Positions 27,917-35,940 are shown, numbered from the stretch's first letter. The stretch: 64,000 nt of DNA from Natronobacterium haloterrestre (GCF_900112205.1 NZ_FOKW01000003.1:310001-374000), one strand, 5' to 3'. The notes: generated by a model from the sequence alone, not told the origin. Program-made: numbers and translations.

Positions 27917-28369
27917 ATGTTCGACGGAAGCAAAATCCGCGATAAACTGGTTGGATCGGACGAAGAACGGGCCGTGAGCCCCGTAATCGGAGTTATCCTA
28001 ATGGTGGCCATTACTGTAATTCTGGCTGCCGTGATCGCCGCGTTCGTACTCGACCTCGGCGATTTAAGTGAATCCGCCAATGCTGGGGTTGAATTCGATG
28101 AATCTGGATCTGAAGTGACCGTACGGATAATTGATGAAGGCAATACAGATTCGATCTACGTAGAAGCCCATGAGGGGTCTGATTCGGAATGGGTGGACAC
28201 AAGTGGTAGTCAGTCTAATGACGAAACTGCCTGGACTGTGGGTGACTCAGCGACGTTGGACTCAGATAGTCCATCAATCGGCGGTGATATCAGCAGTAGT
28301 ATCGATGAAATAATTATTTACGGTGAAGTTGATGGAGAGAAGCAAGTTATCCAAACTTGGGAACCCTAA
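27917..28369 (+). CDS. Archaeal type IV pilin (PilA-like), first of two
   Basis: 150-residue major or minor pilin precursor. A short basic/acidic leader is followed by the class III signal GSDEERAVSPVIGVILMVA, the H-domain that haloarchaeal PibD-type peptidase processes, then a hydrophobic helix to about residue 45 and a short acidic Ser/Asp-rich beta domain. The ATG was chosen by alignment with the next gene. GC content and codon use are lower than in housekeeping neighbours. It lies three bases before its paralogue and is surely co-transcribed. No ATPase or TadC-type platform gene is in the window. Confidence 0.9.
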   Translation: MFDGSKIRDKLVGSDEERAVSPVIGVILMVAITVILAAVIAAFVLDLGDLSESANAGVEFDESGSEVTVRIIDEGNTDSIYVEAHEGSDSEWVDTSGSQSNDETAWTVGDSATLDSDSPSIGGDISSSIDEIIIYGEVDGEKQVIQTWEP

Positions 28370-28372
28370 AAT

Positions 28373-28858
28373 ATGATGGACGGAAAAATCATTCGCGACA
28401 AATTGGTCGGCAATGAGGAGGAGCGAGGAGTCTCGCCTGTTATAGGAGTTATCCTAATGGTTGCAATTACCGTAATCCTGGCTGCAGTTATTGCAGCGTT
28501 CGTGCTGGATCTTGGAGATATGAGCGAGTCCGCCAATGCGGGTATCGAATTTGACGAATCTGGTGAATATGTAACCCCTCAAGTGATTGATGAAGGGAAC
28601 ACTGATTCAATCTATGTTGAAGTCGTGAATGGAAGTGGCGGTGCAGATTATATCGCTGTTAACGGAGATACATCTGATACGACTGAAGATTGGGAAGTCG
28701 GTGATTCAGTCCAAATCAACAGCGATGGACTAGGGGAAGACGAAGGCGAAATCAGTAATCTCGGCAGTCACGAACTTCAGAGCAGTGACACAGTTGATGA
28801 AATCATAGTTTATGGAGAAGTTGAAGGTGAACAGCAAGTCATCACAACCTGGGATTAA
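28373..28858 (+). CDS. Archaeal type IV pilin (PilA-like), second of two
   Basis: 161 residues, paralogue of the preceding pilin: NEEERGVSPVIGVILMVA and the same hydrophobic core helix, followed by a diverged acidic head domain ending EIIVYGEVEGEQQVITTW. The strong match of the first 65 residues with a looser head domain is typical of pilin families whose H-domain is under strong constraint. It is AT-rich relative to the window. The first Met is followed directly by a second; either may be used. Confidence 0.9.
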   Translation: MMDGKIIRDKLVGNEEERGVSPVIGVILMVAITVILAAVIAAFVLDLGDMSESANAGIEFDESGEYVTPQVIDEGNTDSIYVEVVNGSGGADYIAVNGDTSDTTEDWEVGDSVQINSDGLGEDEGEISNLGSHELQSSDTVDEIIVYGEVEGEQQVITTWD

Positions 28859-28878
28859 CTACTAGTACACTTCTACTT

Positions 28879-29195
28879 TTATTGGTACATCCTGCCCGCC
28901 TCGAGGAGCCGGTCGTGCGCTCGGCGTTTGACGTAGTAGCGGCCGTGTGTCGGATACTCGCCTTGCTCGTCTGGTACTGACAGCCCTTGATCTCGATCGG
29001 GATCTCTGGCTCCAGGAGGACGACGCCGTAGAACGGCAGCGACCGATCCGGCTCGAGGACGGCCGTTGTCTTCGCGTCGTGCCACTCGGCCGTCCGGTCG
29101 TCGACATACTCCAGGGCGTCGATCCGCTGGACGATCTCGCCCTCGAGGAAGTCACCACTGGCTTTCGCACTCTCGAGTTCCGACATCGGACTCAC
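28879..29195 (-). pseudogene. Broken nuclease-like gene (PD-(D/E)XK type suspected)
   Basis: The first frame reads through DALEYVDDRTAEWHDAKTT and ends its recognisable part with PIEIKGCQY, where the E-x-K pair is like a PD-(D/E)XK core. The family pattern then continues in another frame as DEQGEYPTHGRYYVKRRAHDRLLEAGRMY and stops. A one-base shift near 28980 separates the halves, and the C-terminus appears cut short. Similar small proteins are common in haloarchaeal plasmids and proviruses, so this looks like a decayed mobile-element gene. It starts at GTG 29195 (overlapping the stop of the tiny zinc-ribbon gene by GTGA) or ATG 29186. Confidence 0.5.
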
Positions 29196-29311
29196 AGAGG
29201 ACCACCTCGCGCACTGCGAACCTCTCGAGCACAGTCGGGACAGAGTCGACGGGTCGCGGGAATCGACTCTTCACACCGCTCGCACTCGTCGGAATCGACG
29301 ACACGGCTCAT
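29192..29311 (-). CDS. 39-residue zinc-ribbon microprotein
   Basis: A short frame encodes a protein with two CxxC pairs: ECERCEES and LCPDCARE, 11 residues apart, a compact zinc ribbon or knuckle. It overlaps the following broken gene by a GTGA stop/start, a real-operon arrangement. Tiny proteins of this kind are abundant in haloarchaeal mobile elements and are mostly uncharacterised. No other domain is present. Confidence 0.5.
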   Translation of the reverse strand: MSRVVDSDECERCEESIPATRRLCPDCAREVRSARGGPL

Positions 29312-29404
29312 CGACGACCACCGCCTTCATGGCCCGTTTTCTCAGTGATCCATCGCAGCCCTGTTAGATTCAAATAGCTGAACGTGGTCCCTGGACACAA
29401 GCAG

Positions 29405-29590
29405 ATGGGGAACGAGACAGAGGAACACGATTTTCTCGCCACCTGCGACGAATGTGGAAGAGCATATGCTGCCACGCTCACCGAAGATGAGGAGATTCTC
29501 CCGCTCGGGGCCCGGCCAGGTTGCAGATGCGGTGGAAAATCGTTCTCACCGGTGAACGAAGCGGATTTCGACGAAGCTTTTGACGACTGA
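29405..29590 (+). CDS. 61-residue zinc-ribbon protein
   Basis: A small acidic protein with CDECGRAY near the N-terminus and GCRCGGKSF in the second half, forming a four-cysteine zinc ribbon. The ATG giving MGNETEE is supported by a CAAATAG TATA-like tract 28-34 bases upstream. Its 3' end overlaps the tail of the opposing zinc-ribbon gene. Function unknown; perhaps a nucleic-acid or protein-binding adaptor by fold. Confidence 0.65.
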   Translation: MGNETEEHDFLATCDECGRAYAATLTEDEEILPLGARPGCRCGGKSFSPVNEADFDEAFDD

Positions 29591-29980
29591 TCGCTCGCCC
29601 TCGAGGACGGGCCACCGTCGGCCCGAATCTCGCGATCCTCGAGGGCTTCCTGTCCCTCTTCGTTGCTCGCTTGATGGCCGGATGGGCGATGGGCGTCCGG
29701 CTTTCGACGTGATAGAGCCGACTCGCGGGGACGAACTCTTCACACATCGGCCTCCTCCGTGACGGCCGGGCGACGTCTCGGGATCGGGAGCGTCGACGTC
29801 TTTTCCGGCTGCGGACCCGCGGCTCGATCGTCGGTAGCTATCGCACTCGGGACAGCGATGAGCGCGATCGCGATCGTCACCGAAGACCCGCGCGAATCGG
29901 TCGGTAACGTGACTTCCGCAGTGCTGGCACCTCGAGTCGGTGCCGGCCGACGGCCACTGAGTGACAGTCACGTCGACCAC
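29546..29980 (-). CDS. Small zinc-ribbon protein (DUF7563-like), C-terminus possibly frameshifted
   Basis: Residues 18-47 carry CQHCGSHVTDRFARVF and CPECDS, a haloarchaeal zinc-ribbon type seen in proteins of about 70-80 residues. From about residue 75 the sequence loses family character and becomes Arg/Ser/Pro-rich. A neighbouring frame has a stop at 29740-29742, exactly where such proteins should end, so a one-base slip in the GGAGGAGG run near 29751-29758 may have extended the frame. The start is GTG, with a good TATA box (TATAATTAAG) about 25-30 bases upstream. Confidence 0.5.
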   Translation of the reverse strand: MVDVTVTQWPSAGTDSRCQHCGSHVTDRFARVFGDDRDRAHRCPECDSYRRSSRGSAAGKDVDAPDPETSPGRHGGGRCVKSSSPRVGSITSKAGRPSPIRPSSEQRRGTGSPRGSRDSGRRWPVLEGERSVVKSFVEIRFVHR

Positions 29981-30002
29981 CCCACGACAGCCTGTCGACT
30001 AA

Positions 30003-30012
30003 CCTTAATTAT
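30003..30012 (-). promoter_or_regulatory. TATA box of the DUF7563-like gene
   Basis: On the minus strand TATAATTAAG lies 23-32 bases before the GTG start at 29980, fitting a leaderless transcript and suggesting the gene is expressed. Confidence 0.5.
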
Positions 30013-30089
30013 ACCGAAACCGAGAATTGGATTTTCAGTACGCTCGAGGGTATGAACGGCTAAGAGTTGACGTTTCGGAGAATTTCGAG

Positions 30090-30160
30090 TGGGACCGCCG
30101 AGAATTGAACTCGGGTCCTACGGACCCCATCCGCAGAGGATACCACTACCCCACGGTCCC
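30090..30160 (-). tRNA. tRNA-Pro (anticodon GGG)
   Basis: A complete cloverleaf can be folded by eye: acceptor GGGACCG/CGGTCCC with A73, a D arm with AGTGGTA, anticodon stem TGCGG/CCGTA with loop ATGGGGT (anticodon GGG), a four-base variable region, and T arm CCGAG/CTCGG with loop TTCAATT. CCA is not encoded. A TTTAAG tract (30188-30193) lies at the right distance for a TATA box. The gene borders an accessory stretch. Confidence 0.93.
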
Positions 30161-30277
30161 GCGTTTTGACCGAGGGCAGTCTGCCGTTTAAGCGTGTCGT
30201 TTCGATTCCGACTCGAGCCCGCCACCCATGACAGTTCGTGCCACTCCATTAGGACACCAGTGGTGCAGGGTTCCGCT

Positions 30278-30577
30278 ATGGACTGTGCGTTCTGTACGAC
30301 GCCGGTCGAATTCAGTCAGGCGAAAATGGCCTACCGGATCCTCGAACTCGAGGAGCCCGAGAACAAGTGGTGGCTCTGTCGGGACTGCGCCGGGATACGG
30401 TCCGAGGGAGCGAAGACGAAAGGGACCGTCGGCGGGCCGGGCGACTGCATCGACTGCGACGACCCCGCGGAGTACGGCATCGCGATCGTGAAGAAAACGC
30501 CTCGAGGGGACGTCGTAACGGACGGGACGGTTTTCCAGACCCTCTGCGAGGAACACTTCGAAGAACGCCGGGCCTGA
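30278..30577 (+). CDS. 99-residue cysteine-rich conserved protein
   Basis: A small soluble protein that begins MDCAFCTTPVEF. Further CxxC units occur at LCRDCAG and DCIDCDDP, and a final C..H pair in LCEEHFEE, enough for two zinc sites. It belongs to a haloarchaeal type without known function. The ATG was chosen because the first CxxC should be at the N-terminus; a weak TATA-like tract lies about 25-30 bases upstream. It converges on the KAS III-like gene. Confidence 0.7.
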   Translation: MDCAFCTTPVEFSQAKMAYRILELEEPENKWWLCRDCAGIRSEGAKTKGTVGGPGDCIDCDDPAEYGIAIVKKTPRGDVVTDGTVFQTLCEEHFEERRA

Positions 30578-30613
30578 GACTCCCGATCGGTGGCCCGTGG
30601 GGCGGAACGCGAG

Positions 30614-31636
30614 TCAGCCCTGCCAGGTCAACGCCGTCGCCGACCACGTGTAGCCGGTGCCGGCCGCCAGGAAACAGACCAGATCGCCGGGCTCGAGCAG
30701 CCCCTCGCGTCGGCCCTCCTCGAGCGCGATGATCTGATCGGCGCTCTGGACGTGACCGTACTCGTCCAGGTAGTGGCCGTCCGTCGCCGGATCGAGCCCC
30801 AGTTCATCGAATAGCCGCTCGTGGAACGACCGCTTCATGTGCGTGACCGCGACGAAGTCCAGGTCACCACGGGAAAAGCCCGACCGCTCGAGGGCCGTGT
30901 CGGCGACCTCGAGGTAGTTCGGCAGCGAGACGGGGGCGAGCCGCTCTTTCATCCCGTCGGGATCGGGCACGTCGAGCCGGTGCAGCCCCGTCGAGACCGT
31001 CTCCTCGCTGGGCGGTTCGATCGATCCACCGGCGGGCATGATCACGTCCTTCGAGAACGAACCGTCGGTGACGGCGGCGCTCTCGTGGACGACCGCCCGG
31101 CTTCGCTCGCCCGGATCGGACTCGAGCACCATCGCGCTGGCCCCCGAGCCGAAGTTGAACATGAACGACGACCGGTCGTTCTCGTAGTCGATCAGGTCCT
31201 CCTCGCGGCTCGCGGCGACGAGCAGGGCCGTGTCGACGTGGTCCGCGCGCAACTGCGCCCGGGTCTGGCGGACGGCGATCGGCGCGCCGGCACAGAGGGT
31301 GTAGCTCTCCGTGGCGTAGGCGTTCTCCGTCCCGAGCCGTTCGGCGACGTTCGCGGCGGCCGACCAGACGACGTGGTCCTTGTACTCGCTGCCGTGGTAC
31401 AACACCAGATCGACGTCCGCGGGTTCGAGGTCGGCGTCGGAGAGCGCTTCCTCGGCGGCCGCGACGCACATGTCGGTGGCGTGGTCCCCGTCGGGGGGAC
31501 AGACCCGCTTCTCGCGCAGGCCCATCTTCTCGCGGACGACGGATTCGGGGACGCCGCTCTCGGCGGCGATCTCCTCGGCGGTGACGGTCTCCTCGGGGAA
31601 GTACCGCCCGTAGCCGGTGAGCCCGACGGTCGTCAT
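30614..31636 (-). CDS. 3-oxoacyl-ACP synthase III-like (KAS III/FabH-like) enzyme
   Basis: Thiolase-superfamily condensing enzyme of 340 residues, about FabH length. Cys115 in SYTLCAGAP is the acyl-enzyme nucleophile, His266 (VTHMKRS) matches the first catalytic His, and GTGYTW near the C-terminus matches the FabH closing glycine loop. The usual Asn of GNT is replaced by His295 (YGHVQSAD), giving a predicted Cys-His-His set. The start ATG yields the family N-terminus TTVGLTGYGRYFPE. It follows the Liv-type transporter on the same strand. In archaea without fatty-acid synthase such enzymes act on CoA esters; the substrate is unknown. Confidence 0.8.
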   Translation of the reverse strand: MTTVGLTGYGRYFPEETVTAEEIAAESGVPESVVREKMGLREKRVCPPDGDHATDMCVAAAEEALSDADLEPADVDLVLYHGSEYKDHVVWSAAANVAERLGTENAYATESYTLCAGAPIAVRQTRAQLRADHVDTALLVAASREEDLIDYENDRSSFMFNFGSGASAMVLESDPGERSRAVVHESAAVTDGSFSKDVIMPAGGSIEPPSEETVSTGLHRLDVPDPDGMKERLAPVSLPNYLEVADTALERSGFSRGDLDFVAVTHMKRSFHERLFDELGLDPATDGHYLDEYGHVQSADQIIALEEGRREGLLEPGDLVCFLAAGTGYTWSATALTWQG

Positions 31637-31849
31637 CGGGACCACCCCGGGATTCCAGCGAGGGCCGAGTGCGTCGTGACCGTCAGACCCTCGAGGCTCG
31701 AGCGGGTCGGTGACCGAGGCGTCACGTTCGATCACCCGCCCGCTCGCCGGATCCCGCCTCGAGCGTCGCTCGACCGATCTTCCCGGAGCCGACTCCGTGG
31801 TCGACGGGCCGCCGGGCGGGGTCGTCAGCGTCTGCGTGAATCGAGAGCG

Positions 31850-33298
31850 TCATCGTCGGTATCGATCGAGGTAGTCGGGCAGTCGTTTCGCAACGGGACC
31901 GCCGATCCGATCGCGGACCGAGCCGAGCAGTCCGTTGGGGACGAACAGCACGAACAGGACGAAGACGATACCCAGGTACAGCTGGCTCCGTCCGTCGACG
32001 GCCCCGTTGATCACCTCGAGGAAGGAGACGCCCCCGACGTCGGCCTCCAGCACGCTCTCGGGCAGCCCCTCGCGGAGGTAGGGGGCGAGTCCGCCCTGCT
32101 CCGAGGAGAGGACGTCCTCGAGCCACTCGAAGAACGCCGAGCCGAAGAACGGGCCGGCGAGCGTCCCCAGTCCCCCGATGATCGCGACGATCAGGGCGTC
32201 CGCGGTCACGAGGAAGTAGAACGTGGTGTCCGGCGACGCGGCCCCCGAGTAGGCGGCGAACAGCGCGCCGGCGATCGCGGCGAAGAAGCCGCTGAAGCCG
32301 AACGCGGCCATCTTGTACCAGAACACGTTGTAGCCCACCGCGCGGGCGCGCTCCTCGTTCTCGCGGATGGCGATCATCACGCGGCCGAACGGGGAGTGGA
32401 TGATCCGCTGCATCGCGAAGTAACAGCAGACGACCACCAGCCCGATCGCGTAGTAGGAGGTCAGCGTCGCCGACACGTCGATCCCGAGCCCGAGGACGTT
32501 CTCGAAGCTGTCCCCGGCGAGGCGGCCGAGCGCGACCGACAGGGAGTCGACGTAGGGGACGCCGATTTCGGGCGTCGGGCCGCCCAGGTTCGGCCCCTCC
32601 TGGGGGTTCGCGGCGACGTAGCCCCAGTTGCGGATGAGTTCGTACAGCACCTGGGCGAACCCGAGTGTGATCATCGCGAAGTAGACGCCGGTGAGCCGGA
32701 AGGAAACGGCTCCGATCGCCAGCGCGGCGAGGAAGGCGAGGATGGCTCCGAGTAGCATCGTGATCACGAACGGCGTTCCCTCGGGCAGGAAGGGCACGTC
32801 CCCGTTGGCCACGAGGACGATGAAGTACGCCCCGATACCGTAGAACGCGGCGTGGCCGAACGAGAGGTAGCCGGTGTAGCCGCTGATGAAGTCGAAACTC
32901 ATCGCGAACAGCCCCAGGAACAGCATCGAGATCACGAACGTCGTCCCGGGGAGGAACGCGTCGAAGAACGCCGCCGGGGCGAACGACGCGACCCCGAGGT
33001 CGATCCCGGGCAGTCGCAACAGGACGCCGTACAGCGGCGGGTAGATCGCGAAGAACGCGATCACGAGCGCGTGAGCGGTGTGCTCCCGCAGGTAGCGGCG
33101 AACCCACCCGTTCTCGGCGAGCGGGCTCTCGGCCGTCGCGGTCGCGCCGTCGCCGAGGTCCCCTTCGTCGGCGGTCGCGTCCGGACCGGCGCTCGAGGCG
33201 GATTCGGTGCCGCCGTCGGTGGCCGTCCCGCTCGATGTGGAGTCGGCAGCGTCCGGATCGTGGCTCCGGTCGCCGTCACGAGTCGGGCTAATGGCCAC
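31850..33298 (-). CDS. livM: Liv-type ABC transporter permease (LivM)
   Basis: 482-residue inner-membrane permease of the branched-chain amino acid/amide (HAAT) ABC family. A Ser/Asp/Gly-rich cytoplasmic N-terminal extension of about 70 residues precedes eight to ten helices. It shows the family segments FISGYTGYLSFGHAAFYGIG and IIGGLGTLAGPFFGSAFFEW. It overlaps livH by 11 bases. The LivM stop overlaps an ATG of a 43-codon frame by ATGA. It forms the channel with LivH. Confidence 0.93.
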   Translation of the reverse strand: MAISPTRDGDRSHDPDAADSTSSGTATDGGTESASSAGPDATADEGDLGDGATATAESPLAENGWVRRYLREHTAHALVIAFFAIYPPLYGVLLRLPGIDLGVASFAPAAFFDAFLPGTTFVISMLFLGLFAMSFDFISGYTGYLSFGHAAFYGIGAYFIVLVANGDVPFLPEGTPFVITMLLGAILAFLAALAIGAVSFRLTGVYFAMITLGFAQVLYELIRNWGYVAANPQEGPNLGGPTPEIGVPYVDSLSVALGRLAGDSFENVLGLGIDVSATLTSYYAIGLVVVCCYFAMQRIIHSPFGRVMIAIRENEERARAVGYNVFWYKMAAFGFSGFFAAIAGALFAAYSGAASPDTTFYFLVTADALIVAIIGGLGTLAGPFFGSAFFEWLEDVLSSEQGGLAPYLREGLPESVLEADVGGVSFLEVINGAVDGRSQLYLGIVFVLFVLFVPNGLLGSVRDRIGGPVAKRLPDYLDRYRR

Positions 33299-34340
33299 CC
33301 ACCTCCTCGACGCCGTACAGCCCCTGTGGGCGGACGATCAATACGATCACCAGCAGGGCGAAAATCGTCACTTCGGGGAGGCCGGGGAACGCGACGATCC
33401 CCGTGTTGAACAGCCAGGTCGTAAAGGAGTCGGCGATCCCGACGATCACCGCCGCGGCCAGCGTCCCCTTGAACGAGCCGAGGCCGCCGATGACGACCAC
33501 GACGAACGCGTAGAGCAACGCGTCGATGTTCAACAGGACGCTCGGCCCCCACGTGGGGTCCCACATGAGGAAGACGCCGCCGACGGCCGCGAGCCCGGTA
33601 CCGAGCCCGAAGACGACGGTAAACGCCTTCCGGACGTCGATGCCGAGCGCCTCGACCATCTCCGGGTCCTCGCTGCCGGCCCGGATGTAGAGGCCGTACA
33701 GCGTCCGGTTCAGGAACGCCCAGACCGCCGCCGCGACGGCGACCCCGGCGACGATCGCGAACATGTAGAACCCGCGGATGCTCGCCCCGAGGATCGAGTA
33801 GAACGTCTCGAGGGCGTTCGGGATCGTCGCCGCCGCGCCGGTCCAGGTCGGCTCTGGCTGGATTCCCCGCGCGGAGGTGGCGATCCGGGCGCCCTCCTCG
33901 AGGATGAGGCCGACGCCGAACGTCAGTAGTATCTGGTACATCGGCGTCCGGTCGTAGATCGGCCGGACGAGCCCGATCTCGAGGACGCTCCCGACGGCCG
34001 TCATGAGCGCGAAGACGACCGCGGCGACGACGACGAAGAAGGCGACGCGGGCGTACGGGCCAGTGCCACTCGAGACGGCGAGCACCATCAGGACGCCGCC
34101 GGCGTACGCGCCGAGCATCGCGAACGCGCCGTGGGCGAAGTTGAGCACGCCCATCAGCCCGAACACCAGCGTCAGCCCGACGGCGATGATGAAGTAGATC
34201 GACGCCTTCCCGAGCCCCTCGATGAGGATGCGCGCGACGGTGTCGGGACGGAACAGTCGCGAGACGGCGTCGACGACGAGCGGGACGTCGGGGGCGACCC
34301 CGGACGCCGCGACCGCCAGTGCGGTTTCCGTTCCGGTCAT
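33288..34340 (-). CDS. livH: Liv-type ABC transporter permease (LivH)
   Basis: 350-residue membrane permease with about eight helices. Signatures are AVGLTLVFGLMGVLNFAHGA in the N-terminal half, typical of LivH, and VVIGGLGSFKGTLAAA near the C-terminus (the EAA-like cytoplasmic loop that contacts the ATPase). It overlaps livF by four bases upstream and livM by eleven downstream, so all are translated together. Confidence 0.93.
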   Translation of the reverse strand: MTGTETALAVAASGVAPDVPLVVDAVSRLFRPDTVARILIEGLGKASIYFIIAVGLTLVFGLMGVLNFAHGAFAMLGAYAGGVLMVLAVSSGTGPYARVAFFVVVAAVVFALMTAVGSVLEIGLVRPIYDRTPMYQILLTFGVGLILEEGARIATSARGIQPEPTWTGAAATIPNALETFYSILGASIRGFYMFAIVAGVAVAAAVWAFLNRTLYGLYIRAGSEDPEMVEALGIDVRKAFTVVFGLGTGLAAVGGVFLMWDPTWGPSVLLNIDALLYAFVVVVIGGLGSFKGTLAAAVIVGIADSFTTWLFNTGIVAFPGLPEVTIFALLVIVLIVRPQGLYGVEEVGGH

Positions 34341-35068
34341 GCCGACAGATACCTCCGGATGCGTTCGTCCTCGGCGGTGACGCCCTCGGTGTCGCCCGAC
34401 TCGACGACGGTCCCGTGGTCGAGCAGGTAGAACCGATCCGCGAGGTCCATCGCCAGCGGGAAGTTCTGTTCGACGAGGATCATGGTCGTGTCCGCGGAGG
34501 CTTCACGAAGCGCCTCGACGACCTGGTCGACGATCATCGGCGCGAGTCCCTCGCTGGGTTCGTCGACCAGCAGCAGGTCGTTGTCGCCGACCAGCGCGCG
34601 AGCGATCGCGAGCATCTGCTGTTGGCCGCCGCTCAGGTTCCGGGCCTCCTTTTCGCGGAACCGCTCGAGGTCCGGGAACAGGTCGAAGACGTACTCGCGC
34701 AGGGCCTCGTAGTCGCGGTCGGGACCGACGGAGACGCGGACGTTCTCCTCGACCGTGAGGTAGCCGAACATCCGCCGTTCCTCGGGCACCCACCCGATGC
34801 CGCGCCCGGCGACGTCGTGGGTGCTCTCGCCGGTGACGTCCTCGCCGCGAAACCGAACCGTGCCCTCGCGTGGCGGGGTCAGTTGCAGGATCGAGCGCAG
34901 CGTCGTCGTCTTCCCGACGCCGTTGCGCCCGATCAGGGCGACGATCTCCCCCTCGTCGACGGAGAGGTCGACCCCCTGGAGGACGTGGCTCTCGCCGTAG
35001 TAGGTGTGGACGCCCTCGAGTTCGAGCAGCGGGTCGGGGCCGTCGGCGGAGTCGCCTGGATCGCTCAT
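34337..35068 (-). CDS. livF: Liv-type ABC transporter ATPase (LivF)
   Basis: 243-residue nucleotide-binding subunit. Walker A is GRNGVGKTT, the ABC signature LSGGQQQM and Walker B LLLVDEPSEGL, with the LivF-typical downstream IVDQVVEAL. An acidic dozen residues precede the fold. It energises import by the LivHM channel as a heterodimer with LivG. Four-base overlaps connect it to livG and livH. Confidence 0.95.
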   Translation of the reverse strand: MSDPGDSADGPDPLLELEGVHTYYGESHVLQGVDLSVDEGEIVALIGRNGVGKTTTLRSILQLTPPREGTVRFRGEDVTGESTHDVAGRGIGWVPEERRMFGYLTVEENVRVSVGPDRDYEALREYVFDLFPDLERFREKEARNLSGGQQQMLAIARALVGDNDLLLVDEPSEGLAPMIVDQVVEALREASADTTMILVEQNFPLAMDLADRFYLLDHGTVVESGDTEGVTAEDERIRRYLSA

Positions 35069-35940
35069 CCGGCCGACACCCCCGGATCGAACTCGCCGCC
35101 GTCGGTCGCGGCTTCGCTCGCGCTCGAGGTGCCGTCGCCGGTCCCGTTCCCCTCGTAACCGCCGAGGTACGCCCGCTGGACGGCCTCGCTCTCCCGGATC
35201 TCGTCGGGTTCGCCCTGGGCGATGAGGTCGCCCTGGTTGAGCACCGCCACGCGGTCGCTGATCTCCATCACGACGTCCATGTTGTGCTCGATCAGCATGA
35301 CGGCGTGATCCTCGGCGACGTCCTCGATGATGTCCGTCACGCGGTCGACGTCCTCGCTCGAGACGCCCGCCGTGGGCTCGTCGAGCAACAGGACGTCGGG
35401 GTCGCCGGCCAGGGCGATCCCGATCTCCAAGTTGCGCTTCTCGCCGTGGCTGAGGTTCTCGGCCGGTTCGTCGGCGTACTCGAGCAGGCCGATCCGCTCG
35501 AGGATGGCGTCGGCTTCGGCGACGTGGTCCTCGAAGGCGTCGACGTTGCGCCAGAACCGCCAGGAGTCGCCGTCCCTGTGGGCCTGGACCGCCACGCGGA
35601 CGTTCTCGCGGACCGAGACCGTCGGGAAGATGTTCGTGACCTGGTACGATCGGTGGAGGCCGAGCAGCGCGGTCTCGTGAGAAGGGGCGTCCGTGATGTC
35701 GATCATGCCGTCAGAACCGGCCGCGCCGCCGTCGAGCCCCCCTCCACCCGACGGGGAGAACTCGATCGTCCCCCGGGTGGGCTCGAGTACGCCAGTGAGG
35801 AGGTTGAAGAAGGTGGTCTTGCCCGCGCCGTTCGGGCCAATGACCGAACAGAGTTCGTCCTCCTCGAGCCGGAAGTCGACCCCGTCGACGGCAGTGATCC
35901 CGCCGAACTCCTTTGTGAGATTCTGGGTCGAGAGTAGCAT
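35065..35940 (-). CDS. livG: Liv-type ABC transporter ATPase (LivG)
   Basis: 291 residues. It has Walker A GPNGAGKTT, signature LSHGEKRNLEIG and Walker B VLLLDEPTAGVS. Between Walker A and the Q-loop lies an unusual glycine-rich insert (about residues 62-80) that standard LivG lacks, and a Ser/Glu-rich tail follows the fold. It begins nine bases after the binding-protein gene and overlaps livF by four bases. Confidence 0.94.
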   Translation of the reverse strand: MLLSTQNLTKEFGGITAVDGVDFRLEEDELCSVIGPNGAGKTTFFNLLTGVLEPTRGTIEFSPSGGGGLDGGAAGSDGMIDITDAPSHETALLGLHRSYQVTNIFPTVSVRENVRVAVQAHRDGDSWRFWRNVDAFEDHVAEADAILERIGLLEYADEPAENLSHGEKRNLEIGIALAGDPDVLLLDEPTAGVSSEDVDRVTDIIEDVAEDHAVMLIEHNMDVVMEISDRVAVLNQGDLIAQGEPDEIRESEAVQRAYLGGYEGNGTGDGTSSASEAATDGGEFDPGVSAG

